Assembly (NCBI GenBank): GCA_015499985.1
Contig: JAAAUF010000263.1
Location: 1-44,221 of the forward strand
Direction: 5' to 3'
Origin: Haplosporangium gracile
Lineage: Eukaryota; Mortierellomycota; Mortierellomycetes; Mortierellales; Mortierellaceae
Length of the DNA: 44,221 nucleotides
Each line of letters begins with the position of its first letter. Position 1 is the stretch's first letter. Of this stretch, positions 1 through 9,310 are shown piece after piece. Under the pieces are notes generated by a model. That model saw only the letters and a program-made list of their open reading frames with translations, did not search any database and was not told where the DNA came from. Made by a program: the position numbers and the translations under genes.

Positions 1-662
1 CCAGATGTGGGAGGCACCGACGCCGAGGTTCGAGTATTGGACGGGCATCGACCATCCTGCAAAGGGAACCATCTTTCCGCCGTTCTCGACGTGGTAGTCG
101 TGGAGGACCGTCTTCTTCAATGCCTATTTTTTCATGTGTCGATTTGCCGTTAATAATAGGATAGGATACATGTGAGATGTTGTAAAGAAAAGAAAAGTAT
201 TGGAGTTAGCGAATTGGGCGAGGGGGGGGGGGGGGGGGGGGGGTTTTTTTTTTTTCGTTGTTCATTGAGTGCTTCTTTGTTTTTTGTTGATCGAATCCTG
301 TGAATGCTGATATATTCCCACAACAAAAGTGGTTGGGTTGGTCCTCCTTGCTTCACTTTTTCTTGGCTTCTTTCCTGAGTAGTGGTTTTTTAAGCTTTCC
401 CATTCGTTTCCATGGTACGAACCAAAAAAAAAAAAACACACTCATTCCACATTCCTGTCCATTCTGCATTCACCCATCACTTCTCTTCGTCTCTCTTTCG
501 CGTGTACTCCTTTGTCAGAATAATATAAATCAGAGAAAAAGGAAAAAAAAAAAAGCTGTGGTTTACCTCGCCGGTAGCGGCGGCAGAGTAGGCGCGCTGG
601 GCGGCAGAGCGGGCAAAGGTCGAGGCGGGGAGAGCCTTTGCGAACTTGAGTGCGGACATCAT
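1..662 (-). CDS. GCV1: Glycine cleavage system T protein (aminomethyltransferase), 5' part only
   Basis: The gene is cut by the window edge. Exon 1 is 662-567 (32 codons) and exon 2 runs from 123 off the window at 1; the intron is 566-124 (donor GTAAAC, acceptor ATAG). Exon 1 encodes a classic mitochondrial presequence with Ser, Ala and Arg and no acidic residue until the end; an R-A-Y-S cleavage-like motif lies near residue 24. Exon 2 gives [17 protein letters not shown], then the conserved [11 protein letters not shown] start of the GcvT fold. In the family, this matrix enzyme transfers the methylene carbon from H-protein-bound aminomethyl to tetrahydrofolate, releasing ammonia. Two ATGs are adjacent (662 and 659); either could start. 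The intron is longer than most here and holds a 22-base G tract. The C-terminal majority is missing from the window, so completeness cannot be judged. Confidence 0.88.
222..255. repeat. Homopolymer pair G22 then T12 inside the GCV1 intron
   Basis: On the plus strand there are 22 consecutive G (222-243) followed directly by 12 T (244-255). On the transcribed sense of GCV1 this reads A12 then C22 within the intron. The exact length may be a sequencing or assembly approximation, since such runs slip. Confidence 0.9.
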
Positions 663-1231
663 CTTTGTATATGTGTTGTGTTGTTGGGTGGAGTGGAGAG
701 AAAGAAAGAGAGAGAGAGAGTGGAGGGTAGAGAGGAAAGAGAAGTAAGGAAAGAAAGAAAAGAAAAGAGGAAACGGAGGAGGAGAGGAAGGAGGGAAAAA
801 GGTCAAAGAACACAAAGTGAGCGTGTGGATCGAACGAATAAAAAGTGAAAATTAGATAGGACAGTGCTAGACCCATGCAAGAAAGAAGATGTTCCCCCTT
901 TTTTTTGTCGGAGCCCGGAAGCGATTTTTTTTTAAAGGCGACTCGGTGGAATGGGTCAAGGGACGGCTTTTTTTTTTTTATTTTAATTTTCATCGCCCGT
1001 GTGGAGCAACCTTAATCTGTTCGTATGGATATGGATTAGGAAGACATGGACCCAACAAACACAAACAAAATATCTGTGAGTGAGAGAAGAGCCAGGATAT
1101 ATAGACATCACATCGGAAGGGACAGGAAGTTATCGTCTCATTGTCCTCGGCTTGTATTAACGTTTCATTCCTTCATCTCGTGCTCCTCATTCTATATAAA
1201 ACGCAGACACCACTATCCTTGCACCACAAGT
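663..1231. other. Intergenic: GCV1 promoter and SEH1 3' flank
   Basis: Between the GCV1 start and the SEH1 stop, both on the minus strand. It contains a purine-rich GA stretch (about 690-800 on plus, so pyrimidine-rich on the GCV1 sense strand), typical of the pyrimidine leaders seen before other genes in the window. ORFs here are low-complexity translations of that tract. I see no RNA gene. Confidence 0.6.
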
Positions 1232-2770
1232 TTATCGCTGGAAGGCATTGGGCCCTTCCTCTGCAGAGACAACACTCATACACTTCCAGTCTCCCGTGTA
1301 CGTCGCTAATAAGAACAAAGAGTTCAGCAATGGTTAGCATTGAGCAAACAAGAAAACATCCACAGAACCATGGCTGACAGCAAAAGCAACAAGAAGTAAA
1401 AGGCATACCTTTCCAGAGACGGACTTTGCCGTCGTCGCCAGAGGAGGACAAGATGGTACCTGTGACATTCCACTCAACTCGCCACACTTCCGCATTATGG
1501 TTCGCAAAGTCCGCAATACAGGTGACATTAAACATCTTTCTCGACCAACCCCCCGTCAGAGCACCACCCTGACTATCATCCGTCAACTTGAATATCCTCA
1601 CATGTCCATCCTTACAAGCCGTCGCAATCAAGTTATAACTCCTGCCCATGTTGGGTGCCCAACTCACATCATGCACAACGCCGCCATGGCCCCCCAAGAC
1701 CTCACAAGCTTGCCACTTGTTATTGTGGTCCTGACGAAAGATCTTGGCCACATGGTCCTTTGCACATCCGACAACCATCATTTGGGAGGTGAATTTGGAG
1801 GTTGACCAGGAGAGGCAGTGGTTGCCTTCTTCGTCCTTGCTGGGGCCCTCTCCGACGGGGAAAGAGTCGATCATGGTCCAGTGCGCCAAGCTCGTCACAT
1901 CCATCGCCTCGTAAATCTTGACCAATCCATCTGCTGCTACAATCGCCTAGGAAAATTGATAAATTATAAACAGGCGTTAATTTCTGCATATTTGATTGTG
2001 CGCGGATCAATAGTGCCTAGAGGTCAGGGCTTCCGCTTACCAGACGAAGACCCAGATGGTTGGGTGCGAATTCAACATCCTGTACAGTTCCATTGCCATC
2101 TCTCAACGTCGCAACTGGGGTCCACTTCTTCACCGCGTCTAAGTAAGAGAATACAACGAGTGTAAGATTGCTGTGCCATCAAAAAGTACTGCCTTTCTGA
2201 AAACTAAGATAAAAAGAAAGAAATGATATCTGTCTAACATCCAGCAAAAACTTTTGTTTACCGTGATAGCTCTCCTCCCAGACAATAACACTGCGGTCAA
2301 AGGAGCACGACGCTAGAACCTGACCGTATTCTGGGTGCGCCCACGACGTCTTTAATACTGCGCACGAATGTGCCTATAAGACCATACGAAAAAATGAAAA
2401 GAGGTCAGTAAGCGTGTCCTGAGACGTATTTCCATCTTGAATAAGAAAGGGTGAACGGCGTTGAATAGAGAAAATGAACTTGCCTTGAAGGAGATGCTGG
2501 ACTCCCAGATACCCTCTCCTTCGTTGTAGTCCCAGATCTTGATCTTTTGGTCCGATGAGCACGTCGCTGTATTCCCACCACAATCCATCAGAGACAAAAA
2601 AAAAAAGCACATTAGCATTTCTCCTTCAGCTGCTCTTCAATGTCCTTACAGTTTTTCGCTTACAATAAAAAAAAAAAAAGGTTTTTACCAAGGCGATTGC
2701 CGTAGTAGTTGAAGGCAACGTCGTGGATGAGATCCTCATGGGTCCCGTCAAACTTGGTGACCTGATTCAT
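1232..2770 (-). CDS. SEH1: SEH1: WD40 nucleoporin and GATOR2/SEACAT subunit
   Basis: Six exons: 2770-2689, 2566-2484, 2373-2262, 2138-2041, 1946-1409, 1305-1232; 987 nt, 328 aa, phases all agree. The N-terminus [20 protein letters not shown], then [12 protein letters not shown] and the [11 protein letters not shown] segment, are Seh1 signatures. Repeated GH...WD-type blades continue to [14 protein letters not shown]. The last exon gives [12 protein letters not shown], matching the expected final strand. The family works in the nuclear-pore Y complex and in the vacuolar SEA/GATOR2 complex that activates TORC1. Intron 2 (2483-2374) has a GC donor (AAG|GCAAGT) rather than GT. The next gene upstream on the same strand is folliculin, another TORC1 regulator. 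I am confident of the family; Sec13 is the main alternative but fits the N-terminus less well. Confidence 0.92.
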
Positions 2771-3535
2771 GTTGTCGCTTTGTTTGTTGTAAATTGAACG
2801 TTTCCTTGCTTGTGTTTTTATCCTTCCTTGACTCTACTGCCTGCTTTGTTCTTCCTTGTCGCGTGTGGGTTTTCTTTTCTACTTCGTGGTTGTCCTTGGA
2901 CAAGGCAGTGCGATGGAGTTGTTGAAAGCAAGGGGTTCGTCGTGGCCACCAAAAAGGCGTTTTAGTTGAAAAAAAAAAAGGACTGCGAAATCTTTATCTC
3001 AAATGAATCTTCCCATCACATTTCAACGGTCTCTCAAATTTTAAATTAATTTGCGTTTATTAAGCCCCCATGAAGCCCAACTTTGAAGTCATTCAAAAAA
3101 TCACAACTAACCAACCTTCCCCCCAGTCCACTACTGGCCTGCTACATAAGCCGAACCCGTCACGCAGCCGCCAGGAAAATCTTCAACTTTCGACGCGAAA
3201 CTGATACGTATGTCTAGGGGGACCCGTCATTGATCCCTTTGGAGTCTGCAGATCGGTAGTCGCAAGAAGAAGATTTCCGTTCAATCTGGTGTCCTTTTAA
3301 ACAATAGAAGGAACGCCTCGTCTTCTCGGCTACATCTCCCTCTTATCCTTAACAAGCAATTAAATAACCATGAAAAAAACAAAAAAACAATGCAGATGAA
3401 AAACATTCTTCCCGCCCTTCATCACTCTCGCCAACTCTCAATCTCTCCATCTATGTACCTTTCCAATACATGCATATATGCGTGTTCAAATCATTCAAAA
3501 GAGGAGGGGGACAAGATTATTTTTTATATCGAGAA
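2771..3535. other. Intergenic: SEH1 promoter and LST7 3' flank
   Basis: 765 bases separating two co-directional minus-strand genes. The first ~200 bases beside SEH1 are mixed-sequence promoter. An AATAAA on the minus strand (3062-3057) is far from the LST7 stop and need not be its poly(A) signal. No credible ORF or RNA gene seen. Confidence 0.5.
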
Positions 3536-5719
3536 CTAGAGGATCTTTCGGGCACAGCGGGTAAAGAAGCGGAGAATCTTGAGATCGCGCTGGTCAACAC
3601 TCATCGACTGCAAGAATCGATGCACCACCGTCTCATCCGATGCAAATCCAGATTTGTACAGATTATGGAACTGTCGTGCTTTGCTAGTAGTTCAAAAAAG
3701 GTGGAAAAAAAAATCGCATTAGTGAAAGAACTTTGGTAACTGGAAATCTTGGCACACAAAGTAAAGGACGCTGAAGAATCCTTGTAAGTACCTGATCCAT
3801 TCCTCGCGAAGGATGGCGAGTCGCTTGGCTTCGATGAGATGAGGCATCCTAAAGTCAAGAATGTCGTTGACGGTCTCGATATACAAAGGATGCGATTGTT
3901 TCTGTGGAGGAGACGCCCGACCTCCTGGTAAACCTGGCTGTCCTTGTCCTTGTCCTGGTGGAAAAACATCCTTTACAAGCATCTCTGTTTCCAGCATATC
4001 CAATGCCTCGGGCGGTTCCTCACCGGCCTGCAACAGGTACTGTCTTCGCTGGGCCTGGAATCCTCCAACATGAGAATACAATAAACCAGGAGACGAATTC
4101 GGAGGGCGAGGAGAACTCTCTGTTGTCTGCTGTCCGTTCAGACCCTTGGCATCCACCGGGATCTTCTCTAGTACAGTTGCCATTTCCTTCAAATCTGCCA
4201 CCAGAGTTGTAGTCGACCAGTCCGCCTGATAAATATGGGTATGAGGGTCCGATTGGCTCTTTTTGTGATCTGCCGGCAGTGAGGTTGGAGGCGTCGAAAT
4301 AGGCTGGGTAAGAGATCCTGTGCAAATGTCTAGTAAAATAAAATCCTGTGAGTCCATGTCCGGTGGTATTGGGATGGAGCGATCCAGTCCGAGAATATTG
4401 CATGCATAACTTGGCTCATAACTCGATCCATCCATGATAATTGTACAGCAGTCCTTTGGCAGAATGTCCTACACGGTATTGATTCGCAGCATATCAAAAT
4501 GACTGTTAGTCAAGGCAGTTTTCTGTGATTATGGCTGTGCTCTGATAATCGCATTGGTATCTTCAAGAAACAAGCTGTTTCCTACCTCCAGCGATTTGAT
4601 GACTTCGCGGACTATTTTTGACTCTTCTCCTCGAATAATGACTTGATTTCCTACAAGACTGTTCCAAATCAGGCGGTTGAATCGCCTTCTCCCGAGGACA
4701 CGTCGCAATTCCCGCAGAGACTCAATGGTCTGTGCTTCATTCTCGCCATCGCCATTCTCTCCTGTTTCCCACGCCTGATTTCGGTCCAGTAGCGTGCACT
4801 CGTTCTATGCCGTTCATTTAAGGCGTCGCAAGAAGGTCAATTACGTTAGCATACAGTATGAGAGAGAATTAAGCAGTACTGAAGGATGGAAATAGCTGAG
4901 CGAGCCGAGAGAGCTTACATGAGGCCGTCCTTGGATGTGTCGTTCTGTGAGGCGTTGGCTACAGTGACTTAGCACGGACACAAAGGCCGCATGCAATTGA
5001 ACGAAAATGTCAGGCTTGGCTAATACATCTGTCAAGGGTCTCCCTCGTTTTGTTGGTGCATCTAAAGTAGATAGGCGCAATAGTAGTATATTAATATATG
5101 GTCATCCGTTTATCAGCGTGACATCCTACTGATAATCGCACAAGCGACTCGATCATAGTGCAGTTGAGAAAGGAGAGAGAAGGCTTACTCTCAGGCATGA
5201 TAGTTCCACGACGGCTTGATGAGGAGTAAGACATGGAGCGAGGCGCTGGTGATTGCACTTGGGGACAATGAGTGTTTGCCATGGACTGGAGATTGGAGGC
5301 GATGACCTGAAACTGACTAAATTGCGATACAACGTAATAGAGCGAGGAAGTGGGAGAAAGAGACAAGGAAACGTTAAAAAAACCAGCGTCTCCAAGAAAC
5401 AGCATTATATAGCATGATCTTCTTGCTCTAAAAGAAAGCGAAAAGAGGGGAAGCGGTTTCTGTTCAATTGCTCCTTGGTCCGTCCTCGATCAATGGTGGT
5501 ATCATACCTGATCAAATACTCCATGCTGGCAACGAGATAAACGCGGTCTGTCATCATGGTCATGATGGTGTACTTGACCCGGTGCCCTCGTGACTGCGCG
5601 TCAAACACTGTAAACATGTACGAGAGCACATAGCCGTTCACGCCGTCGCCAAAGAACACAGAGCCTTCCCGGCCGCAGTATGTTTCCGAGTTGAGTCTGT
5701 CCTCCCATCGGCGACAGCG

Positions 5720-5752
<33 letters not shown>

Positions 5753-6727
5753 GGGTAGATTAAGATGGATTACATAGTGAGCGGGATAGATACATAGTGA
5801 AGTGCGTAAGAAGATGATCCGTTTGTTAACTTCAATCGTCGTTATTGTTGTTATATCGAACAAAAAAAAAAAAGTAGCTTGCGTATGCGGCATATAATGA
5901 AAGCAGGCAAGAAAGAGGAGGAGGAGGAGGTGCGGGACGTACGATCGGATGCAGGCGATTCGGATGGGTGCAAAGAGGCTGGTATCGACTGGGACGGGTT
6001 GACTAATGTACGAAAGCTCGCTGTTGGCGGGATCGACAGAGTGAAGAGACTTTTCGCCACTGGGAATACTGAATTGACACTCGCATGAGGATGTGTTTGT
6101 CGAGGAGGACATGGATTGATTGGATGGGGAAGGACCGGTCGATCGGCTGCTGTTGCCACCATTGCCACTGCCATTGCTGCTGCTACTGCCACTGCCGCTG
6201 CCATTACCGCTTCCGTTGCCATTGACACCACCACCTGGACTAAGGGTTGCAGGGTTCGATGGTTGGTTGAGAGAGCGCCTAAACCTTTTCTGTTCTAGTG
6301 TCCCTGGTGCAGTAGTCATTGATGTTGTTGTCGTCGAAGGTGCAGCTGAGGCGGCATCGAGTGATGAATTTGAGGTAGAGGTGGACGTGAACCCGCCGCT
6401 GCTGTTATTGTGGTTGGTGTTGCTCTGACCATTAGTGTTATTACTGCTGTTGGATAATAATAGGGTTGGTGGGTCGTCTGAGGGATGGGCTGAGGGGTTC
6501 ACAACGAGACTTGGGGTATGATGATGATGAGTATGGGTAGTGGTGTCTGTTTTGTCTGTTGTTCTTGAGGTGGTATTACAAGTCGAGTTGCTGTCGTTAT
6601 TGTTCTTTTCAGAGGTCGTTGTGGTGGTGTTGATGCAGGAGGAGAGCGGTCGTCTGTGCTGGGTCGTGAGGATCGTGACTGGTCCGTGGGGCTGGCACCA
6701 CACTGCCAATGCAATCAGCGCATTCAT
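3536..6727 (-). CDS. LST7: Folliculin / LST7 homologue
   Basis: Seven exons: 6727-5943, 5696-5508, 5316-5189, 5061-4919, 4804-4586, 4468-3792, 3683-3536; 2289 nt, 762 aa, phases consistent. Residues 1-27 (MNALIALAVWCQPHGPVTIL...) are the folliculin longin start. A low-complexity Ser/Asn/Gly/Thr region fills about 31-213. Then come CECQFSIPSGEK (from residue 215), APIRIACIRS, YCGREGSVFFGD, and TIMTMMTDRVYLV, all folliculin landmarks. Exon 5 carries ELRRVLGRRRFNRLIWN and the GNQVII motif; exon 6 has DCCTII and YACNILGLDRS of the C-terminal DENN part, and exon 7 the final helices. The family is a GAP for RagC/Gtr2 at the lysosome/vacuole, acting with FNIP/Lst4 to activate TORC1. It is longer than human folliculin (579 aa), mostly through the low-complexity loop and a linker around residues 525-640. 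Intron 1 contains an (AG)n run. Confidence 0.93.
5721..5745. repeat. (AG)n microsatellite in LST7 intron 1
   Basis: About 12 AG units on plus, CT on the LST7 sense strand, close to the intron's 3' end; it probably serves as an extended polypyrimidine tract before the acceptor at 5698-5697. Confidence 0.85.
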
Positions 6728-7403
6728 CGGTCACTTGAAGAGGAGGGTGGTGGTAGTGTGGAGAAGGTGGAGGGGGGTAATGAAAGGCGTGAATGTGTGG
6801 AGCAAGAGAGCAAGAGGAAGAGGGGTTTTGGGGCGGCAAAATAAAAGAAGGAGGAAGGGAGGAGGAGAGACAAGGGAAGAGACGGACAATGAAGGCGAAG
6901 AGGGATGGTGGATAAATAAAAAATAAAAGACGAGAGAAAGGGGAGGGATAAAAGAAGAAGAAGGAAGAGAAGAGAAAGGAGAAGAGAGAGGTATCCATAC
7001 AGCAAAAAAGATTCAATGATTGAAAAATGAAATGAAAAAGTAGAAAACTTATTCAATTGTCAATTACAGATTGCAACCATTGGAAAAACACAAAGAAAGA
7101 AAAAGTGGTGAGCAGCATGGTGCCATGTGGCGAATATCACCACTTGCTCAATTCTTGCCTCTAGGACTGGCTGACCAGGAAAAAAACAAAGTAACAAGCA
7201 GTTGTCAGGCGGACGAATGAACTCGAAGTTTTTTTTTTTTTTTTTATCTTAGCTGAGATTATTTGGATGTAACAAAAGACGTATATTCTAAAGGGTAATG
7301 AAGGTGGAACAAGGCTGATGAGAGTGGTATGCGACATGATAGCGAATTCACAGTTCACAATCCTACAGCTTTCCTTGGTTCGGCCAGCAGTTATGACCTA
7401 CTC
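6728..7403. other. Intergenic: LST7 promoter/leader and J-protein 3' flank
   Basis: Immediately upstream of the LST7 start (6728-7000) the minus strand is strongly pyrimidine-rich, as before other genes here, and is probably leader. A run of 17 T on plus (7229-7245) lies downstream of the J-protein stop. No gene supported. Confidence 0.5.
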
Positions 7404-9310
7404 TCATTGGCTCTTCTTGTCAGCGGGCTGAGTGTCAACGTTGTCTGGCTTGATTCCCTCAAAGATAGCACCAATAATCTTAAGCGCACTCGCACGCTTC
7501 AACAGCGTAGTCTTGGGCACACTTGGGTCGCTCAAGCACTTGTCGCACACCTCACGAAGAACACCTACCCAACAAGAATGCGTATCGATGAACAGAAAAG
7601 GTATGAGTAAAGGTCATCAACATTCCATCAATCACATGTTTTCCTTTCCTCTTGATGTCCCTGAATGATCTTTTTTTTTTTTTTTGTTCCCCGCCTCCCC
7701 TCATATGCTCTTTTCTTACCTTCAACCTCGAGCTTGGATCCCTTCCAGAGGGCACGGAGTCCCTTGGAGGCAGCAGCCTCCTCAAGAACCTTCTTAGCAG
7801 CCTCGTTCATCTCAACCTTTTCGGCCTCCTGGAGTTGCGTAAAGCTCTGTTGGAGATCCATAGCAGCACGGAGGGTTGAAACAGTCTCTGACAAAATATG
7901 ACCCTTCTCGCGGACACCGTGGAACCAGCTTCCGAGACCCAGCATCTCGTTCTTGCCAAGGTACTGCTTCGCCTTCAAGGTATAGGTGAATCCAATGGCA
8001 TGCAGCAACTCGACTCCGTAGCTCTCCACCTTCAAATCCTCGGCCTCCAGACGAATCATCTCCTGATAGGCTTTGGCCGCATTGTAGTCGCAGGGCCCAT
8101 CGGTATAGATGCTCAGCTTGTGAGTCAAATTCTTGACAAGCTTCTCAACGCGGGCCGCGCGAGCCTCATCCCTGGCCTTATCCTTAACCTCGTTGACAGA
8201 TGCCTCCCGCTTAGCCTTCTCCTCGGGCGTCAGATTGGCGTCCTCTTCGTCGCCGTTCTCGTTGAGGGCGTCCTGCATGTCACGTCCAATCGAGAGCTCG
8301 CCAATGATGTCGACAAATCGGTCGCCTCCGAACTGCTGTTTGAAGAATGACTCTGGGTTGACTATTCAGACGATATGTAACCGTATGGATTGATAGTTAG
8401 AGTAGGAATTCGTCTTTCAAAATACAACCAATTTAATCGTCATGAGGCCACAAGGGAGTTGAAAACAAAGACACTTACCAAAGCCGCCCTCTGGCGACAC
8501 GTCCTTGTTCTGTCCATACATGTTGTAGTTGGAGCGCAACTTTGGGTCTGACAGAATCTGGTATGCCTCTGAAATCTTTTGGAACTGTTTTCGGCAGGGT
8601 CAAAGAAAGGAGGGAAGAGATGGCGATGAGTAATTGTTGACGAGACCTGAGCACAGGAACAAATATGGCCGTTCGTTCCGTCAACAACAGCAGCAATAAC
8701 AACAATAACAACAACGTTGATATGCTCCAATGATAAAGTTAGTTTTACCCTAGTGTGCGCTTCGGGGTCAGGGTTCTTGTCGGGATGGTTTTGCAGGGCA
8801 AGGGTCCTGTAGCTCTTTTTGATGTCAGAAGCGGTGGCGGTGGGTGGTACTCCCAAAATATCGTACAATTCCGTCTCCAAGGGGTTCGCATCTATGACCG
8901 AGTGCAGTGCAGAAACAATAACAAAAGTTGACCAAGGCGGTTAAGTTTGTTTCTCTCAATTGGACTCCTTCTCGGTAGATTGTTACTTGCGCATAGGTGA
9001 GAATGAGAAAAGTACCTGTGCCGGTGCCGGTCTTTCTGGGTTTGGAGGCGGGAGCGTCCTTCTTGGTATTGGATGCGTTGGGCTTGGACGAGGAGTTGTT
9101 TGTAGAAGAAGAAGAGGAAGTAGAGGATGCGGTGGCACCCTTCTGAGGGTACTGAATGTCGATGGAGAGGACCTGCTTGCACTGGTAGCACTCGATGTAA
9201 ATGACCTCGCCGGTTGTTTTGGGCATGAGGAACTCGACGGGGGTGTTGCAGGATATGCACTCTGCCGTTAGGTACTCGGGCTTCCTGGACTGGATGATCG
9301 TTGGACCCAT
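7404..9310 (-). CDS. J-domain protein of the CAJ1/DJP1 type with DnaJ-X domain and N-terminal CxxC pairs
   Basis: Five exons: 9310-9016, 8891-8749, 8584-8479, 8361-7720, 7564-7404; 1347 nt, 448 aa. Residues 18-44 carry two CxxC pairs (C18/C21, C41/C44), a likely zinc ribbon, followed by a Ser/Thr/Asn linker. The J domain starts near residue 105 (LYDILGV), with HPD at 134-136. After a short [11 protein letters not shown] segment comes the DnaJ-X domain ([13 protein letters not shown], then a helical region ending in DVCDKCL-like VCDKCLSD). Yeast Caj1 and Djp1 share the J plus X layout, without this N-terminal zinc segment as I remember them. The family stimulates Hsp70 ATPase; Djp1 aids protein delivery to peroxisomes/ER/mitochondria. 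No signal peptide or membrane span is visible, so a cytosolic Hsp40 is inferred. Exact orthology (CAJ1 or DJP1) is unresolved. Confidence 0.88.

Noticed and set aside
442..993. 183-codon open frame on minus
   Set aside because: Mostly Ser/Phe/Leu/Pro from translated pyrimidine tract, and it overlaps GCV1 exon 1 in a different frame.
5879..6926. Several plus-strand open frames opposite LST7 exon 1
   Set aside because: They are antisense to low-complexity trinucleotide-rich coding sequence and read as Leu/Pro/Val or Ala/Thr repeats.
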